A DNA stretch of 33,810 nt from Flemingiibacterium sp045636145 (GTDB lineage Bacteria > Bacillota > Clostridia > Oscillospirales > CAG-272): NCBI GenBank assembly GCA_045636145.1, contig JAZTWV010000002.1:1-33810 (forward strand). Reading direction: 5' to 3'. The notes beneath the pieces were generated by a model. The model ran no database searches. It saw nothing but the letters and a program-made list of their open reading frames with translations, and was not told where the DNA came from. Below are positions 14,843 to 23,087 of the stretch, piece after piece; the stretch's first letter is position 1; each line of letters opens with the position of its first letter. The translations under genes and the position numbers were made by a program.

Positions 14843-16648
14843 ATGATATCACCGGAAATTATTGAAGAAATAAAATATCGCTGTGATATTGCGGATGTTA
14901 TATCATCCTATGTGCCGCTGAAGCGTGCAGGATCAAATTATAACGGACACTGTCCGTTTCACAGCGAGCGCACTCCGTCGTTTACTGTATTTCCCGCCAC
15001 AAGAAGCTTTTACTGCTTCGGATGCGGAGCCGGCGGAGATGTGATAACCTTTATTATGAAACGTGAAAATCTCGATTACCGCTCTGCCCTTGAAATGCTT
15101 GCGGCACGGGCGGGGATCGAGCTTCCAAAGGATGAAAAAAGGGAAGATACGGTTGGGGTCAAGCGTGAGCGCATACTGTCAATGAACCGCGATGCCGCAA
15201 AGTTCTTCCATTCCTGCCTTTATGATCCGAAGCTTGGTGCTTCAGGGCTTGAATATCTTACAAAACGCGGTCTTACCGGAGCTGTTATAAAACACTTCGG
15301 ACTTGGATTTGCACCGGACGGATTCGGAAACGTGACCGATCATTTGACAAAAATGGGGTACACCACTGAGGAAATGTCCACAGGATTTCTCTGCGGCATA
15401 TCTAAAAAAAGCGGCAGACCTTACGATTATTTTCGCAACCGCGTTATATTTCCCATTATAGACGTGACCGGAAACGTGGTGGCGTTTGGCGGACGTGTTA
15501 TGGACGATTCCGTGCCCAAATATCTTAACACATCCGACACTCCCGCCTTTAAGAAAAGCCGCAACCTGTTTGCGCTTAACTATGCAAAATCAAAGTGTGC
15601 CGACAGACTTATACTCTGCGAGGGGTATATGGATGTAATTGCACTCCACGCAAATGGCTTTGAAAATGCGGTGGCGACTCTCGGCACTGCCATAACGCCC
15701 GAACAGGCGCGTATAATGGCGAAGTACACAAAGCAAGTGATTATATCCTACGATTCGGACGACGCCGGACAGAGAGCGGCGAATAAAGCCATGAGGCTTC
15801 TTTCCGAGGTTGGGCTTGATGTGCGTGTGCTGAAGGTTACGGGTGCCAAAGACCCGGATGAATTTTTCAGAAAAAACGGCAGTACCGCATATGAGAAGTT
15901 CAAGCTGCTTCTTGACGGCAGTCGCGCACAGTTTGAGTTTAAGCTTGACGGCGTGCTTTCAAGATACGATATTTCCGTTGTGGATCACCGGATCAAGGCG
16001 GCGGCTGAGCTTTGCCGCATAATTTCCGAGGTGCATTCCGCCGCAGAGCGTGATGTTTATATCGGGGTTGTCTCAAAGAAGCTTGAAATTCCTGCTGACA
16101 GCCTGAAAAATGATGTAAAGCGTGCCATGAAAGAGCGCGACAGGATGCAGAAAAAAGAGGAGATAAAGGCGGTTATCAATAAAACTGCCGGTTATGGCGA
16201 CAGGGTCAATCCCGATACCGTTAAGAACACGGGTGCTGTAAACACCGAGGAAAATATTCTCGGCATCCTGCTTCTGTATCCGGAAAATTTGGCGGCTGTA
16301 AAAAAAGAAAAAATAAAGCTTTCCGGCGAGGACTTTTTCTCGGATTTCAACCGGAAAGTGTTTGAGGAATCCCTCGCGCGGTGCGACGACACCGGAAAAT
16401 TCGACTTTTCGCTTCTTAACGAGGTGTTCGACACAGATGCCATGGGTCGGATAATGTCAATGGTGGTGAGACGAAGCAAGCTTCGTGAAAACGGTGCGGA
16501 GCTTCTTCGAGACATGATATCAAAGCTTCGCGAGGAGACAAAATACAGAAAAAATGCAGGCGATGACATGGCTCAGATCGCGGACATACTTGCACTTCAG
16601 AGAAATAAGCTGAAAAAGCCGTCCGCGGCAGATAAAAAGGATTCATAA
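14843..16648 (+). CDS. dnaG: DNA primase
   Basis: DnaG makes RNA primers for replication in association with the DnaB helicase. The 601-residue protein has the CHC2 zinc finger (C37, H40, C58, C61 in CPFH and CFGC), the RNA-polymerase core, and the TOPRIM motifs EGYMD (260-264) and DSDDAG (304-309). A C-terminal helicase-interaction region follows. MISPEIIEEIKYR is the classic N-terminus, which supports the start although the ribosome binding site is weak; coupling to dgt, 13 bases upstream, may help. rpoD follows after 29 bases. Confidence 0.97.
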   Translation: MISPEIIEEIKYRCDIADVISSYVPLKRAGSNYNGHCPFHSERTPSFTVFPATRSFYCFGCGAGGDVITFIMKRENLDYRSALEMLAARAGIELPKDEKREDTVGVKRERILSMNRDAAKFFHSCLYDPKLGASGLEYLTKRGLTGAVIKHFGLGFAPDGFGNVTDHLTKMGYTTEEMSTGFLCGISKKSGRPYDYFRNRVIFPIIDVTGNVVAFGGRVMDDSVPKYLNTSDTPAFKKSRNLFALNYAKSKCADRLILCEGYMDVIALHANGFENAVATLGTAITPEQARIMAKYTKQVIISYDSDDAGQRAANKAMRLLSEVGLDVRVLKVTGAKDPDEFFRKNGSTAYEKFKLLLDGSRAQFEFKLDGVLSRYDISVVDHRIKAAAELCRIISEVHSAAERDVYIGVVSKKLEIPADSLKNDVKRAMKERDRMQKKEEIKAVINKTAGYGDRVNPDTVKNTGAVNTEENILGILLLYPENLAAVKKEKIKLSGEDFFSDFNRKVFEESLARCDDTGKFDFSLLNEVFDTDAMGRIMSMVVRRSKLRENGAELLRDMISKLREETKYRKNAGDDMAQIADILALQRNKLKKPSAADKKDS

Positions 16649-16677
16649 GAGCAGAACATCAAGAAAGGATAGATAAT

Positions 16678-17832
16678 ATGACTGACAACACAAAGGACTA
16701 TGAAATGAACGAGGAGCTTGAAGAAAACTCCGAGGAAAATGAAGAAGCGGAAAAGAAAATAAACGTGGGCGAGCTTATCGCACGCGGAAAATCCAAAGGC
16801 TCTCTTACTTCAAGCGAGATCGTTGAGGCGCTTGGTGAGGTCGATTACGATATCGACCAGATAGACAAGCTTTATGAGGACCTTGAAAACAACGGCATTG
16901 AGGTCAACTATCTTGACAGCCCCGATTTTGCAGACATCGAAAGCGAGGTCGAGCAGTACGAGTCGGCTGAGGATATGGAAAAGATGCTTATGCAGGAGGG
17001 TCTTGCCATAGATGACCCTGTGCGTATGTATCTTAAGGAGATAGGTCAGGTTCCGCTTCTTGACAACGAGCGTGAGCTAGAGCTTGCACAGATGATGGCT
17101 GACGGTGACGAGGAGGCAAAGCAGGAGCTTGTTAAAGCAAATCTTCGTCTTGTTGTTTCCATCGCTAAGCGTTACGTAGGAAAGGGAATGTTCTTCCTCG
17201 ACCTTATCCAGGAAGGAAATCTCGGACTTATGAAGGCGGTTGACAAGTTCGATTACCGTAAGGGATATAAGTTTTCAACCTATGCAACATGGTGGATAAG
17301 ACAGGCGATCACCAGATCAATTGCCGATCAGGCGCGTACTATCAGAATCCCCGTTCACATGGTTGAGACAATCCACAAGGTATCACGTTATTCCCGTCAG
17401 CTTCTTCAGGAAAACGGTAGGGAAGCATCCGCGGAGGAGATTGCGGAAAAGATGGGAACCAGCGCCGAAAAGGTGCGTGAGATCATGAAGATCGCACAGG
17501 ATCCCGTATCCCTTGAAACACCTATCGGCGAGGAAGAGGACAGCCATCTTGGCGACTTTATTCCCGACGATGATTCTCCTGCGCCTGCTGAAGCGGCTTC
17601 CTATGCACTGCTTCGCGAGCAGTTAAATGAGGTCCTGCACACTCTTACTCCCCGTGAGGAGCACGTTTTGAAGCTTCGCTTCGGACTTATCGACGGACGC
17701 ACCCGTACCCTTGAGGAAGTGGGCAAGGAATTTAACATTACCCGTGAGCGTATCCGTCAGATAGAGGCTAAAGCACACAGAAAGCTTCGCCATCCCAGCC
17801 GTTCCAAGCGACTCAAGGATTATCTTGACTGA
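16678..17832 (+). CDS. rpoD: Housekeeping RNA polymerase sigma factor (RpoD/SigA)
   Basis: The primary sigma factor directs RNA polymerase to the TTGACA/TATAAT promoters seen throughout this window. The 384-residue protein has a short acidic region 1.1-like N-terminus, region 1.2 (DPVRMYLKEIGQVPLL, 113-128), region 2 (DLIQEGNLGLMKAVDKFDYR and YKFSTYATWWIRQAITR, 175-213), region 3, and region 4.2 (EEVGKEFNITRERIRQIEAK) ending in RLKDYLD. Short length and no large non-conserved region are typical of Gram-positive SigA. AAAGGA lies nine bases before the ATG. It ends the dgt-dnaG-rpoD operon. Only weak hairpins (near 17851 and 17880) follow, without T-runs. Confidence 0.98.
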   Translation: MTDNTKDYEMNEELEENSEENEEAEKKINVGELIARGKSKGSLTSSEIVEALGEVDYDIDQIDKLYEDLENNGIEVNYLDSPDFADIESEVEQYESAEDMEKMLMQEGLAIDDPVRMYLKEIGQVPLLDNERELELAQMMADGDEEAKQELVKANLRLVVSIAKRYVGKGMFFLDLIQEGNLGLMKAVDKFDYRKGYKFSTYATWWIRQAITRSIADQARTIRIPVHMVETIHKVSRYSRQLLQENGREASAEEIAEKMGTSAEKVREIMKIAQDPVSLETPIGEEEDSHLGDFIPDDDSPAPAEAASYALLREQLNEVLHTLTPREEHVLKLRFGLIDGRTRTLEEVGKEFNITRERIRQIEAKAHRKLRHPSRSKRLKDYLD

Positions 17833-18010
17833 TAAATCGTCATTAGTGACAAAAACAAGTTGGAAACTTGGTTGCTATGCACAATTTGCTGTGCACAAAT
17901 GTAAAAAACGGTATAAAAAAATTGGCGGTAATATACAAAATGATATATGCAAACACCCTTTGAGCGGATTGGGTTGCCTGAACGGTCGGCTTTTGATGAG
18001 AAAAATCTGC

Positions 18011-18039
18011 TTGACATATTAAGAGTTTTGGTGTAAAAT
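18011..18039 (+). promoter_or_regulatory. Promoter for the solute-binding lipoprotein
   Basis: TTGACA (18011-18016), a 17-base spacer and TAAAAT (18034-18039) fit sigma-A closely. Confidence 0.82.
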
Positions 18040-18077
18040 ATTTAGAGGTATATTTATATATTTTCTGGAGGATAGCA

Positions 18078-19811
18078 ATGAAAAAAAGATTTGTAAGCAT
18101 GGTGCTGAGCTTGCTTATGTTACTTACAGCAGTTTCCACTGCGGCTTGCGGAGAGGATACAGATGAGGACACCCTCGGTCTTGGCGATAACGTAGCTGAG
18201 GCTATGACGCTTTCTATTTGGGGTGTCAAGGGCGAAGGAACCACAGATGAGGCTATAGCGGCTGTTGAGGCGGCTATGAGCAAGATCACTCAGGCGCAGT
18301 TCAATACAGCAATTGAGCTTAATCTCTATGATGAAGACGAGTATAAGGATGCCCTTGTTGATAAAATGGATACCATCCAGGCTCAGATAGATGCCGAAAA
18401 GGCTGAGGCCGCGGCAAGAAAACAGGCAGAGAAGGAAGCTAAGAAGCGCGGTGAGGAGATCACTAAGGCTGAGACCACCGAAACTACTGCCGATACAGCT
18501 GAGCAGACTACTCTTGACGAGTACGGACTTCCCACCACTCTCTATCCGGAGGTTAAGGATAATCAGCTCGATATTTTCCTTATCACAGATTATGATATGC
18601 TTACAGAGCTTAATGAAAAGGGCGTTCTTTCATCACTTGATGAGCAGATCTCCGGTTCTTCAAAGCTTATTAAGCAGTACATCCATCCCACTATTATTTC
18701 CGCAGGTAAGATTGGCGGAAAGACTGTCGCTATTCCCAATCAGCAGCTTGTGGGTGAATACACCTATATGCTGGTGAACAAAGAGCTTTTTGATAAATAC
18801 TATTGGGATATAGACAATGTGTCAACTCTTGAGGATGTGTATGACTTTATTCTTGACGTAAAGCGTGAAGAGCCTGAGTATCAGCCTCTTGTCGGTGATG
18901 TTTCTCCCATGAACATCAACTATTTCTCCCTTAACGGTCAGAAAACCGTATTCGGTAATATGCTTGGCGTTGATAAGGTATCCGGTGATTCCTTTGAGCC
19001 TATGTTCCTGTTTAGTTCCACCAATTGGAAGAAGTATATCAGACTTTACAAGAAGCTTGACATCAAGGGCTGCATTCCTACCGAAGAGTATACCGAGTTT
19101 ACCCCCGAAACCAAGTTCGGTATAGGTATTATGAAGGGTACTGAGGTTGATCTTGCGAAGTATGCTGACAACTATCATGCAGTAGTTCTTCAGGTTCCCC
19201 AGGGCACTACAGAAAACATTTATAACGGCATGTTTGCTGTAAGCACTTATACCAAGAACCTCCAGCGCTCTATGGAAGTGCTCACATACCTCAACACGGA
19301 ATCGTCTCTGCGCAATCTGTTCGGATACGGTATTGAGGGCGTGCATTACACTGTTGGCGAAGACGACGTGGTTGACGTGATCAGCGAAGACTACAACATG
19401 AAGCTGGAGTACACCGGTAACTGCTTTATGGCTTATGTCCCCGAGGGACAGCCTGCCGACTATTGGGATATCGCAAAGAGACACAACACCACGCTTGTTC
19501 TCTCCCCCTATTTCCAGTTCAAGATCACTGAGGATATGTTCGACGAGGACATGATGGAGCTTTACCGTCAGATCGTTGATTTCAGTGAAGAGTTCTACAC
19601 AGTTCTCGATAATGCGATGACCGAGGACGCGGTTGAGGATGCTATTGACTACTATTGGGAGCTTTGTGATGATGACGAAGCTGGCGACGGCAAGTACAAC
19701 GGTGCCCTTAAGCTTTGGGTAGAGCCCAGTCCTCTTGCAGAAAAGGACGGGGAAGAACCTCCGATGACTATCGGTAAGCTTTACAAGAATTGGGCTACTA
19801 AGAGAAGATAA
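18078..19811 (+). CDS. Extracellular solute-binding lipoprotein (SBP family 1-like), orphan
   Basis: The 577-residue protein has a signal peptide MKKRFVSMVLSLLMLLTAVS and a lipobox-like STAAC with C24, so it should be a membrane-anchored lipoprotein. The mature part resembles ABC-importer binding proteins of the sugar or oligosaccharide type: LSIWGVKG at 45-52, the domain segment DIFLITDYDMLTELNEKGVL, and GGKTVAIPNQ. Between about 103 and 158 it carries an Ala/Lys/Glu-rich, coiled-coil-like insertion followed by a Thr-rich stretch. No permease or ATPase gene lies nearby, so its transporter partner, if any, is elsewhere. GGAGG sits seven bases before the ATG. It has its own promoter and a weak terminator hairpin. 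Confidence 0.85.
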   Translation: MKKRFVSMVLSLLMLLTAVSTAACGEDTDEDTLGLGDNVAEAMTLSIWGVKGEGTTDEAIAAVEAAMSKITQAQFNTAIELNLYDEDEYKDALVDKMDTIQAQIDAEKAEAAARKQAEKEAKKRGEEITKAETTETTADTAEQTTLDEYGLPTTLYPEVKDNQLDIFLITDYDMLTELNEKGVLSSLDEQISGSSKLIKQYIHPTIISAGKIGGKTVAIPNQQLVGEYTYMLVNKELFDKYYWDIDNVSTLEDVYDFILDVKREEPEYQPLVGDVSPMNINYFSLNGQKTVFGNMLGVDKVSGDSFEPMFLFSSTNWKKYIRLYKKLDIKGCIPTEEYTEFTPETKFGIGIMKGTEVDLAKYADNYHAVVLQVPQGTTENIYNGMFAVSTYTKNLQRSMEVLTYLNTESSLRNLFGYGIEGVHYTVGEDDVVDVISEDYNMKLEYTGNCFMAYVPEGQPADYWDIAKRHNTTLVLSPYFQFKITEDMFDEDMMELYRQIVDFSEEFYTVLDNAMTEDAVEDAIDYYWELCDDDEAGDGKYNGALKLWVEPSPLAEKDGEEPPMTIGKLYKNWATKRR

Positions 19812-19814
19812 AAG

Positions 19815-19858
19815 TATTGGGAGGTGTCGTGTTTGCGATACCTCCCGTATTTGATTTT
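19815..19858 (+). terminator. Terminator-like hairpin after the lipoprotein gene
   Basis: GGGAGGTGTCG (19819-19829) pairs with CGATACCTCCC (19836-19846) with one wobble. The following GTATTTGATTTT is an imperfect T-run, so termination may be partial and feed the dehydrogenase gene. Confidence 0.6.
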
Positions 19859-19902
19859 AAAGGTAAGGAAGCTTTCGCAGGTGCGAGGGCACGGTAATTA
19901 AA

Positions 19903-21030
19903 ATGAGCTTTGATTTTTATATGCCTACCAAAATTATATCCGGTCGTGGCTGTGTGAAGAATAATGCCAAGCTTATGGCAATGGGAAAAAGCTGTCTTAT
20001 TGTCAGCGGAAGAAATTCCGCAAGAGCCTGCGGTGCGCTGGCAGATGTAACCGAAGCTCTTGAATCTCTTGGCATTTCCTGGTGCGTATACGATAAGATC
20101 ATGGAGAATCCGCTTGTTTCCACTTGCTTTGAGGGCGGACAAGCGGCACGCGAAGCAAAGACGGATTTTATAGTAGCTGTCGGTGGCGGTTCGCCGCTTG
20201 ATGCCGCTAAGGCAATTGCGGCATACGCCTCAAATCCGGATATTGCGCCTCTTGATATTTACGGCGATGATCTTGCTGATCCGCTTCCCATTATAGCGAT
20301 TCCAACTACCGCAGGAACAGGCAGTGAGGTCAACTATTATTCGGTGCTGACGATTGACGAAAAGAATGTTAAAAAGACCTACAAGAACAGCAAATCATAT
20401 CCTAAGGTAGCATTCCTTGATCCTAAGTACACCGAATCGCTGGGACTTGATTATACCGTTTCTACCGCACTCGATGCCTTTTGTCACTGTATTGAAGCGT
20501 ATCTGTCTCCTAAGGCTACGGAAATATCCCGCGGGTTTGCAACTCACGGTGCAAAGAAGCTGTACCGCGTGCTTGCTGACATCGAAAAGCTGTCGGCGGA
20601 TGACAGTGATGTGCTGGAAGCACTTAAGCCATACCGCGAGGAACTGCTCACGGCGGCGTGTGCAGGAGGAATCACCATCAACACTGCCGGTACGGGATTC
20701 AATCATCCGCTTGGATACAATCTTACGCTGTATAAAGGCATCCCTCACGGTCGTGCCTGCGGTGCGTTTATGAGCGAATATGTGGCTTACAATATGAAGC
20801 ACCCGGAGGGAGCGCGTCTGCTTGGCGAGTTTTGCTCTGCCGTCTGCGGCGACTCGCCTGAGGTTATGGCGGCGAATATTGTTAGATGGTCGAATGTTGA
20901 CGTAAAGCTCACAGCAGACGAGATAGAGCTGTATGTAAACAATGTAAAGGGCGCAGGAAATTATGCAAACAGCCCTTATGTCATAAACGATGATGAAAAG
21001 AAGGCTATTTACGTGAAGCTTTTTGCATAA
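19903..21030 (+). CDS. Iron-containing alcohol dehydrogenase family protein
   Basis: The 375-residue protein belongs to the Fe-ADH (group III) family of NAD(P)-dependent alcohol/aldehyde oxidoreductases. The nucleotide loop GGGSPLD (94-100) and the four metal ligands D191 and H195 (in DAFCHCIEAY), H268 (GFNHPLGY) and H282 (GIPHGRAC) are all present, so it should be active. The substrate could be a primary alcohol, a diol or a fermentation aldehyde. No strong ribosome binding site is seen (GAGG is 14 bases ahead), and no separate promoter is evident, so it may depend on read-through from the lipoprotein gene. It converges on the GNAT gene, sharing a terminator. Confidence 0.92.
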   Translation: MSFDFYMPTKIISGRGCVKNNAKLMAMGKSCLIVSGRNSARACGALADVTEALESLGISWCVYDKIMENPLVSTCFEGGQAAREAKTDFIVAVGGGSPLDAAKAIAAYASNPDIAPLDIYGDDLADPLPIIAIPTTAGTGSEVNYYSVLTIDEKNVKKTYKNSKSYPKVAFLDPKYTESLGLDYTVSTALDAFCHCIEAYLSPKATEISRGFATHGAKKLYRVLADIEKLSADDSDVLEALKPYREELLTAACAGGITINTAGTGFNHPLGYNLTLYKGIPHGRACGAFMSEYVAYNMKHPEGARLLGEFCSAVCGDSPEVMAANIVRWSNVDVKLTADEIELYVNNVKGAGNYANSPYVINDDEKKAIYVKLFA

Positions 21031-21036
21031 TAAAAG

Positions 21037-21067
21037 ACGCGTACCGTCCCATTCGGGCGGTACGCGT
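21037..21067. terminator. Bidirectional terminator between ADH and GNAT genes
   Basis: ACGCGTACCG (21037-21046) pairs with CGGTACGCGT (21058-21067), extended by CCC/GGG across a one-base bulge. The T-run is better on the minus strand (CTTTTATTAT) than on the plus strand. Confidence 0.75.
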
Positions 21068-21073
21068 TGAGCT

Positions 21074-21607
21074 TTAATTTGGGCGGTAAAACAAAATATC
21101 AATTTTACCTGCCTGATTTGTGCCGTCATACACCATGGTATCACAGCCACCGATTACAAATCCGGTGTTAAGATAAAACAGACACGCCGTCAAGTTGTTG
21201 TCCTGAGCTTGGGTGTAAATTCCGTCGTATCCATGATCACGGGCGATCTTGGCAGAGGCTTCTATCAAGCGTTTGCCTATGCCGTGTCCGCGTACAGCGG
21301 AATTCACTTTTAAATCGTACAGATACAAATACCGATTCCACGAGTGACGCAGGATTGCCAGTCCAACACAGCTTGTGCCGTCATATGCCCCCACAAATAT
21401 GTGCTCGTCAGACATCGCCTCAAAGCTGTAATTCTCGTCGGGAAAGGTCATTTCGCCCATCTCCGATTCAGGGAAAAGCTCTGTTTCATAGCTCCAAACA
21501 CCGGAGACAAGATGCGGTTTCATTCTGCCCCGGAGCTTGAATGGCTCGTTTTTTATATTGATGTCTGCTTTGTTTTCGGCGGTTATCTGTTTAATTTCTA
21601 TTGTCAC
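21074..21607 (-). CDS. GNAT family N-acetyltransferase
   Basis: The 177-residue GNAT protein has the acetyl-CoA pyrophosphate loop RGHGIG (106-111) in VRGHGIGKRLIEASAKIA, and the C-terminal motif QAQDNNLTACLFYLNTGF. The QDNN..AC.FY..TGF..GG.DTM segment is like streptothricin acetyltransferases (Sat family), so it may acetylate an amino group on a drug or small metabolite. The true substrate is unknown and resistance should not be assumed. It starts with GTG at 21607, three bases after the HIT gene, with GGGATAA upstream, so the two genes form an operon. Confidence 0.88.
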   Translation of the reverse strand: MTIEIKQITAENKADINIKNEPFKLRGRMKPHLVSGVWSYETELFPESEMGEMTFPDENYSFEAMSDEHIFVGAYDGTSCVGLAILRHSWNRYLYLYDLKVNSAVRGHGIGKRLIEASAKIARDHGYDGIYTQAQDNNLTACLFYLNTGFVIGGCDTMVYDGTNQAGKIDILFYRPN

Positions 21608-21610
21608 GGC

Positions 21611-21949
21611 TTATCCCATGTTCTCAGGCAGCTTTTTGCCGCCCATGATGTGAAAATGCAGGTGCTTTACGGTCTGGCAGGCGTCGTCACCGCAGTTGGT
21701 GATTACACGGTATCCGTTCTTAAGTCCTGCTGCCGCCGCAATCTTCGGTATCGCTTCAAATATTTTTGCAATTACCGCAGAATTTTCGGCATTGACCCCG
21801 TCAGCTGAGGGAATATGCTCCTTGGGGATAACGAGAATATGAACAGGTGCCTGAGGATTGATGTCGTGAAACGCCAGCATATATTCATCCTCATAAGCCT
21901 TGTTTGATGGGATAGTTCCTTCGATTATTTTGCAGAAAATGCAGTCCAT
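21611..21949 (-). CDS. HIT family (HINT-like) nucleotide hydrolase
   Basis: The 112-residue protein has the histidine triad HLHFHIMGG (H96, H98, H100) and the N-terminal MDCIFCKII with zinc-type cysteines (C3, C6). These mark HINT-branch proteins that hydrolyse adenosine phosphoramidates or aminoacyl-adenylates. NPQAPVHILVIPKEH is also typical. AAAGGAGG precedes the ATG by eight bases. It is first in a two-gene transcript with the GNAT gene, from a promoter at 21987-22015. Confidence 0.95.
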   Translation of the reverse strand: MDCIFCKIIEGTIPSNKAYEDEYMLAFHDINPQAPVHILVIPKEHIPSADGVNAENSAVIAKIFEAIPKIAAAAGLKNGYRVITNCGDDACQTVKHLHFHIMGGKKLPENMG

Positions 21950-21986
21950 CGGTGTGTCCTCCTTTGAAATTTATGGATTTAACATT

Positions 21987-22015
21987 ATTATACTGCATGA
22001 TAGCGTAAATTTCAA
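21987..22015 (-). promoter_or_regulatory. Promoter for HIT-GNAT
   Basis: On the minus strand TTGAAA (22010-22015), a 17-base spacer and TATAAT (21987-21992) fit sigma-A. It is divergent from the DUF1858 promoter about 50 bases away. Confidence 0.8.
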
Positions 22016-22065
22016 TACAAATCATAAAATTTACTTAAATTTTTCCCTAAAATCATATATCTCCG

Positions 22066-22094
22066 TTGACAAACGGCGGTTTTGGGGGTATAAT
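22066..22094 (+). promoter_or_regulatory. Promoter for DUF1858 gene and downstream operon
   Basis: TTGACA (22066-22071), a 17-base spacer and TATAAT (22089-22094) match sigma-A perfectly. With no other strong promoter seen up to 28.7 kb, it may drive trmK through the HAD-UPF0340 gene. Confidence 0.85.
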
Positions 22095-22131
22095 ATTATT
22101 GTATAAATATTGTTATTAAGGAGAAACCAAA

Positions 22132-22332
22132 ATGAAGGTTACTAAAGATTCAATAATCGGTGAGGTTCTTGATTTTGACCGCGAGACCGCTCAGTTCTTC
22201 CTTGAGATCGGTATGCACTGCCTCGGATGCCCTTCTGCGCGCGGCGAGACCATTGAAATGGCTTGCGAGGTTCACGGAACCAACGCTGATGAGCTTGTGG
22301 CAAAGATAAACGAATTTTTCGAATCTAAGTAA
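22132..22332 (+). CDS. DUF1858 domain protein with redox-type CxxC
   Basis: The 66-residue protein is a single DUF1858 domain, a small fold also called the hybrid-cluster-protein-associated redox disulfide domain. The key segment is IGMHCLGCPSARGETIEMAC, with C30 and C33 forming CxxC and C45 a third conserved cysteine. The role is unproven; redox or metal sensing is suggested by family context. AAGGAG precedes the ATG. It has a perfect promoter, suggesting high expression, and a hairpin follows its stop. trmK starts 48 bases downstream. Confidence 0.9.
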   Translation: MKVTKDSIIGEVLDFDRETAQFFLEIGMHCLGCPSARGETIEMACEVHGTNADELVAKINEFFESK

Positions 22333-22338
22333 AAAACA

Positions 22339-22364
22339 GAATCGGCGCCTCTTGGCGCCGATTC
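22339..22364. repeat. Strong hairpin between DUF1858 and trmK genes
   Basis: GAATCGGCGCC and GGCGCCGATTC form a perfect 11-base stem with a TCTT loop. On the plus strand no T-run follows, so it is not a standard terminator for the DUF1858 gene. The T-run (TGTTTTTT) faces the minus strand. It may set relative expression by RNA stability. Confidence 0.6.
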
Positions 22365-22379
22365 CGCTAATAACGGAAA

Positions 22380-23084
22380 ATGCATGAAATAAAATTAAGC
22401 CAAAGGCTTTTGTCTGCGGCAGAGCTTGTGGGGCGCGGAAGTGTTGCCGATATAGGAACGGATCACGCACTTTTACCCATATATCTTGTGCAGAGGGGGC
22501 ATCCCCGAGCACTTGCTTCCGATATAAAAGAAGGACCCTGTCAGCGTGCCAGAACAAATATATATACTTACGGTCTGCACGGCAAGATCAAGGTCGTCTG
22601 CTGTCCCGGACTTGATGCAGTCGATGATTTTAAGCCGGACAATATTGTTATCGCCGGAATGGGCGGCGAGATGATCGCATCAATCCTTGCGGCGTCAAGC
22701 TATCCGAAAGCTTCGAAGTGCCGCTTGGTGCTTCAGCCTCAGTCAATGCAGGATGTGCTGAGACGCTATCTTGGCGATAACGGATTCGTTATAGAGAAAG
22801 AAACAGTGGTGCTTGACGGCGGAAAATACTATCAGCTTATCTCGGCGGTGTATGACGGAGTCAACCGCCAATTTACCGATCCGGAATATAAGCTTGGGGC
22901 ACTCAATATTGAACGTGCATCTGACAGCCCCACCGATGCCGATATAGGTTGGCTTCGCGGACAGCTTGCAAATGCCAAACGGCGTATTGCAGGGCGGCTT
23001 GAAAGCTGTAATGATACCCCTGAGCAGAAGCGTGACATTGAGCTTGCTTCGGTGATTGAAAAAATACTTTCAAAGGTGGAATAA
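22380..23084 (+). CDS. trmK: tRNA (adenine22-N1)-methyltransferase TrmK
   Basis: TrmK (Bacillus YqfN) adds m1A at position 22 of certain tRNAs using SAM. The 234-residue protein has the Rossmann signature SVADIGTDHALLPIYL (21-36) and IAGMGGEMI (90-98), both typical. A C-terminal helical region (from about 185) is also expected. The start is ATG at 22380 with only GGA close by, so initiation may be weak or coupled. nif3 follows after three bases, the pairing seen next to sigA in Bacillus; here the pair is displaced about 4.5 kb from rpoD. Confidence 0.94.
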   Translation: MHEIKLSQRLLSAAELVGRGSVADIGTDHALLPIYLVQRGHPRALASDIKEGPCQRARTNIYTYGLHGKIKVVCCPGLDAVDDFKPDNIVIAGMGGEMIASILAASSYPKASKCRLVLQPQSMQDVLRRYLGDNGFVIEKETVVLDGGKYYQLISAVYDGVNRQFTDPEYKLGALNIERASDSPTDADIGWLRGQLANAKRRIAGRLESCNDTPEQKRDIELASVIEKILSKVE

Positions 23085-23087
23085 AAA

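Noticed and set aside
17840..17900. Two small hairpins after rpoD as an intrinsic terminator
   Set aside because: CAAGTT-GGA-AACTTG and TGCACA/TGTGCA are only six base pairs each and neither is followed by a T-run.
18822..19484. 220-codon frame antisense to the solute-binding lipoprotein gene
   Set aside because: The lipoprotein has a signal peptide, promoter and ribosome binding site on the plus strand; the antisense frame has none.
21074..21607. GNAT gene as a streptothricin resistance gene
   Set aside because: The resemblance is limited to the C-terminal QDNN..AC.FY..TGF segment shared with many GNAT proteins; it sits in an operon with a housekeeping HIT gene, so resistance is not supported.
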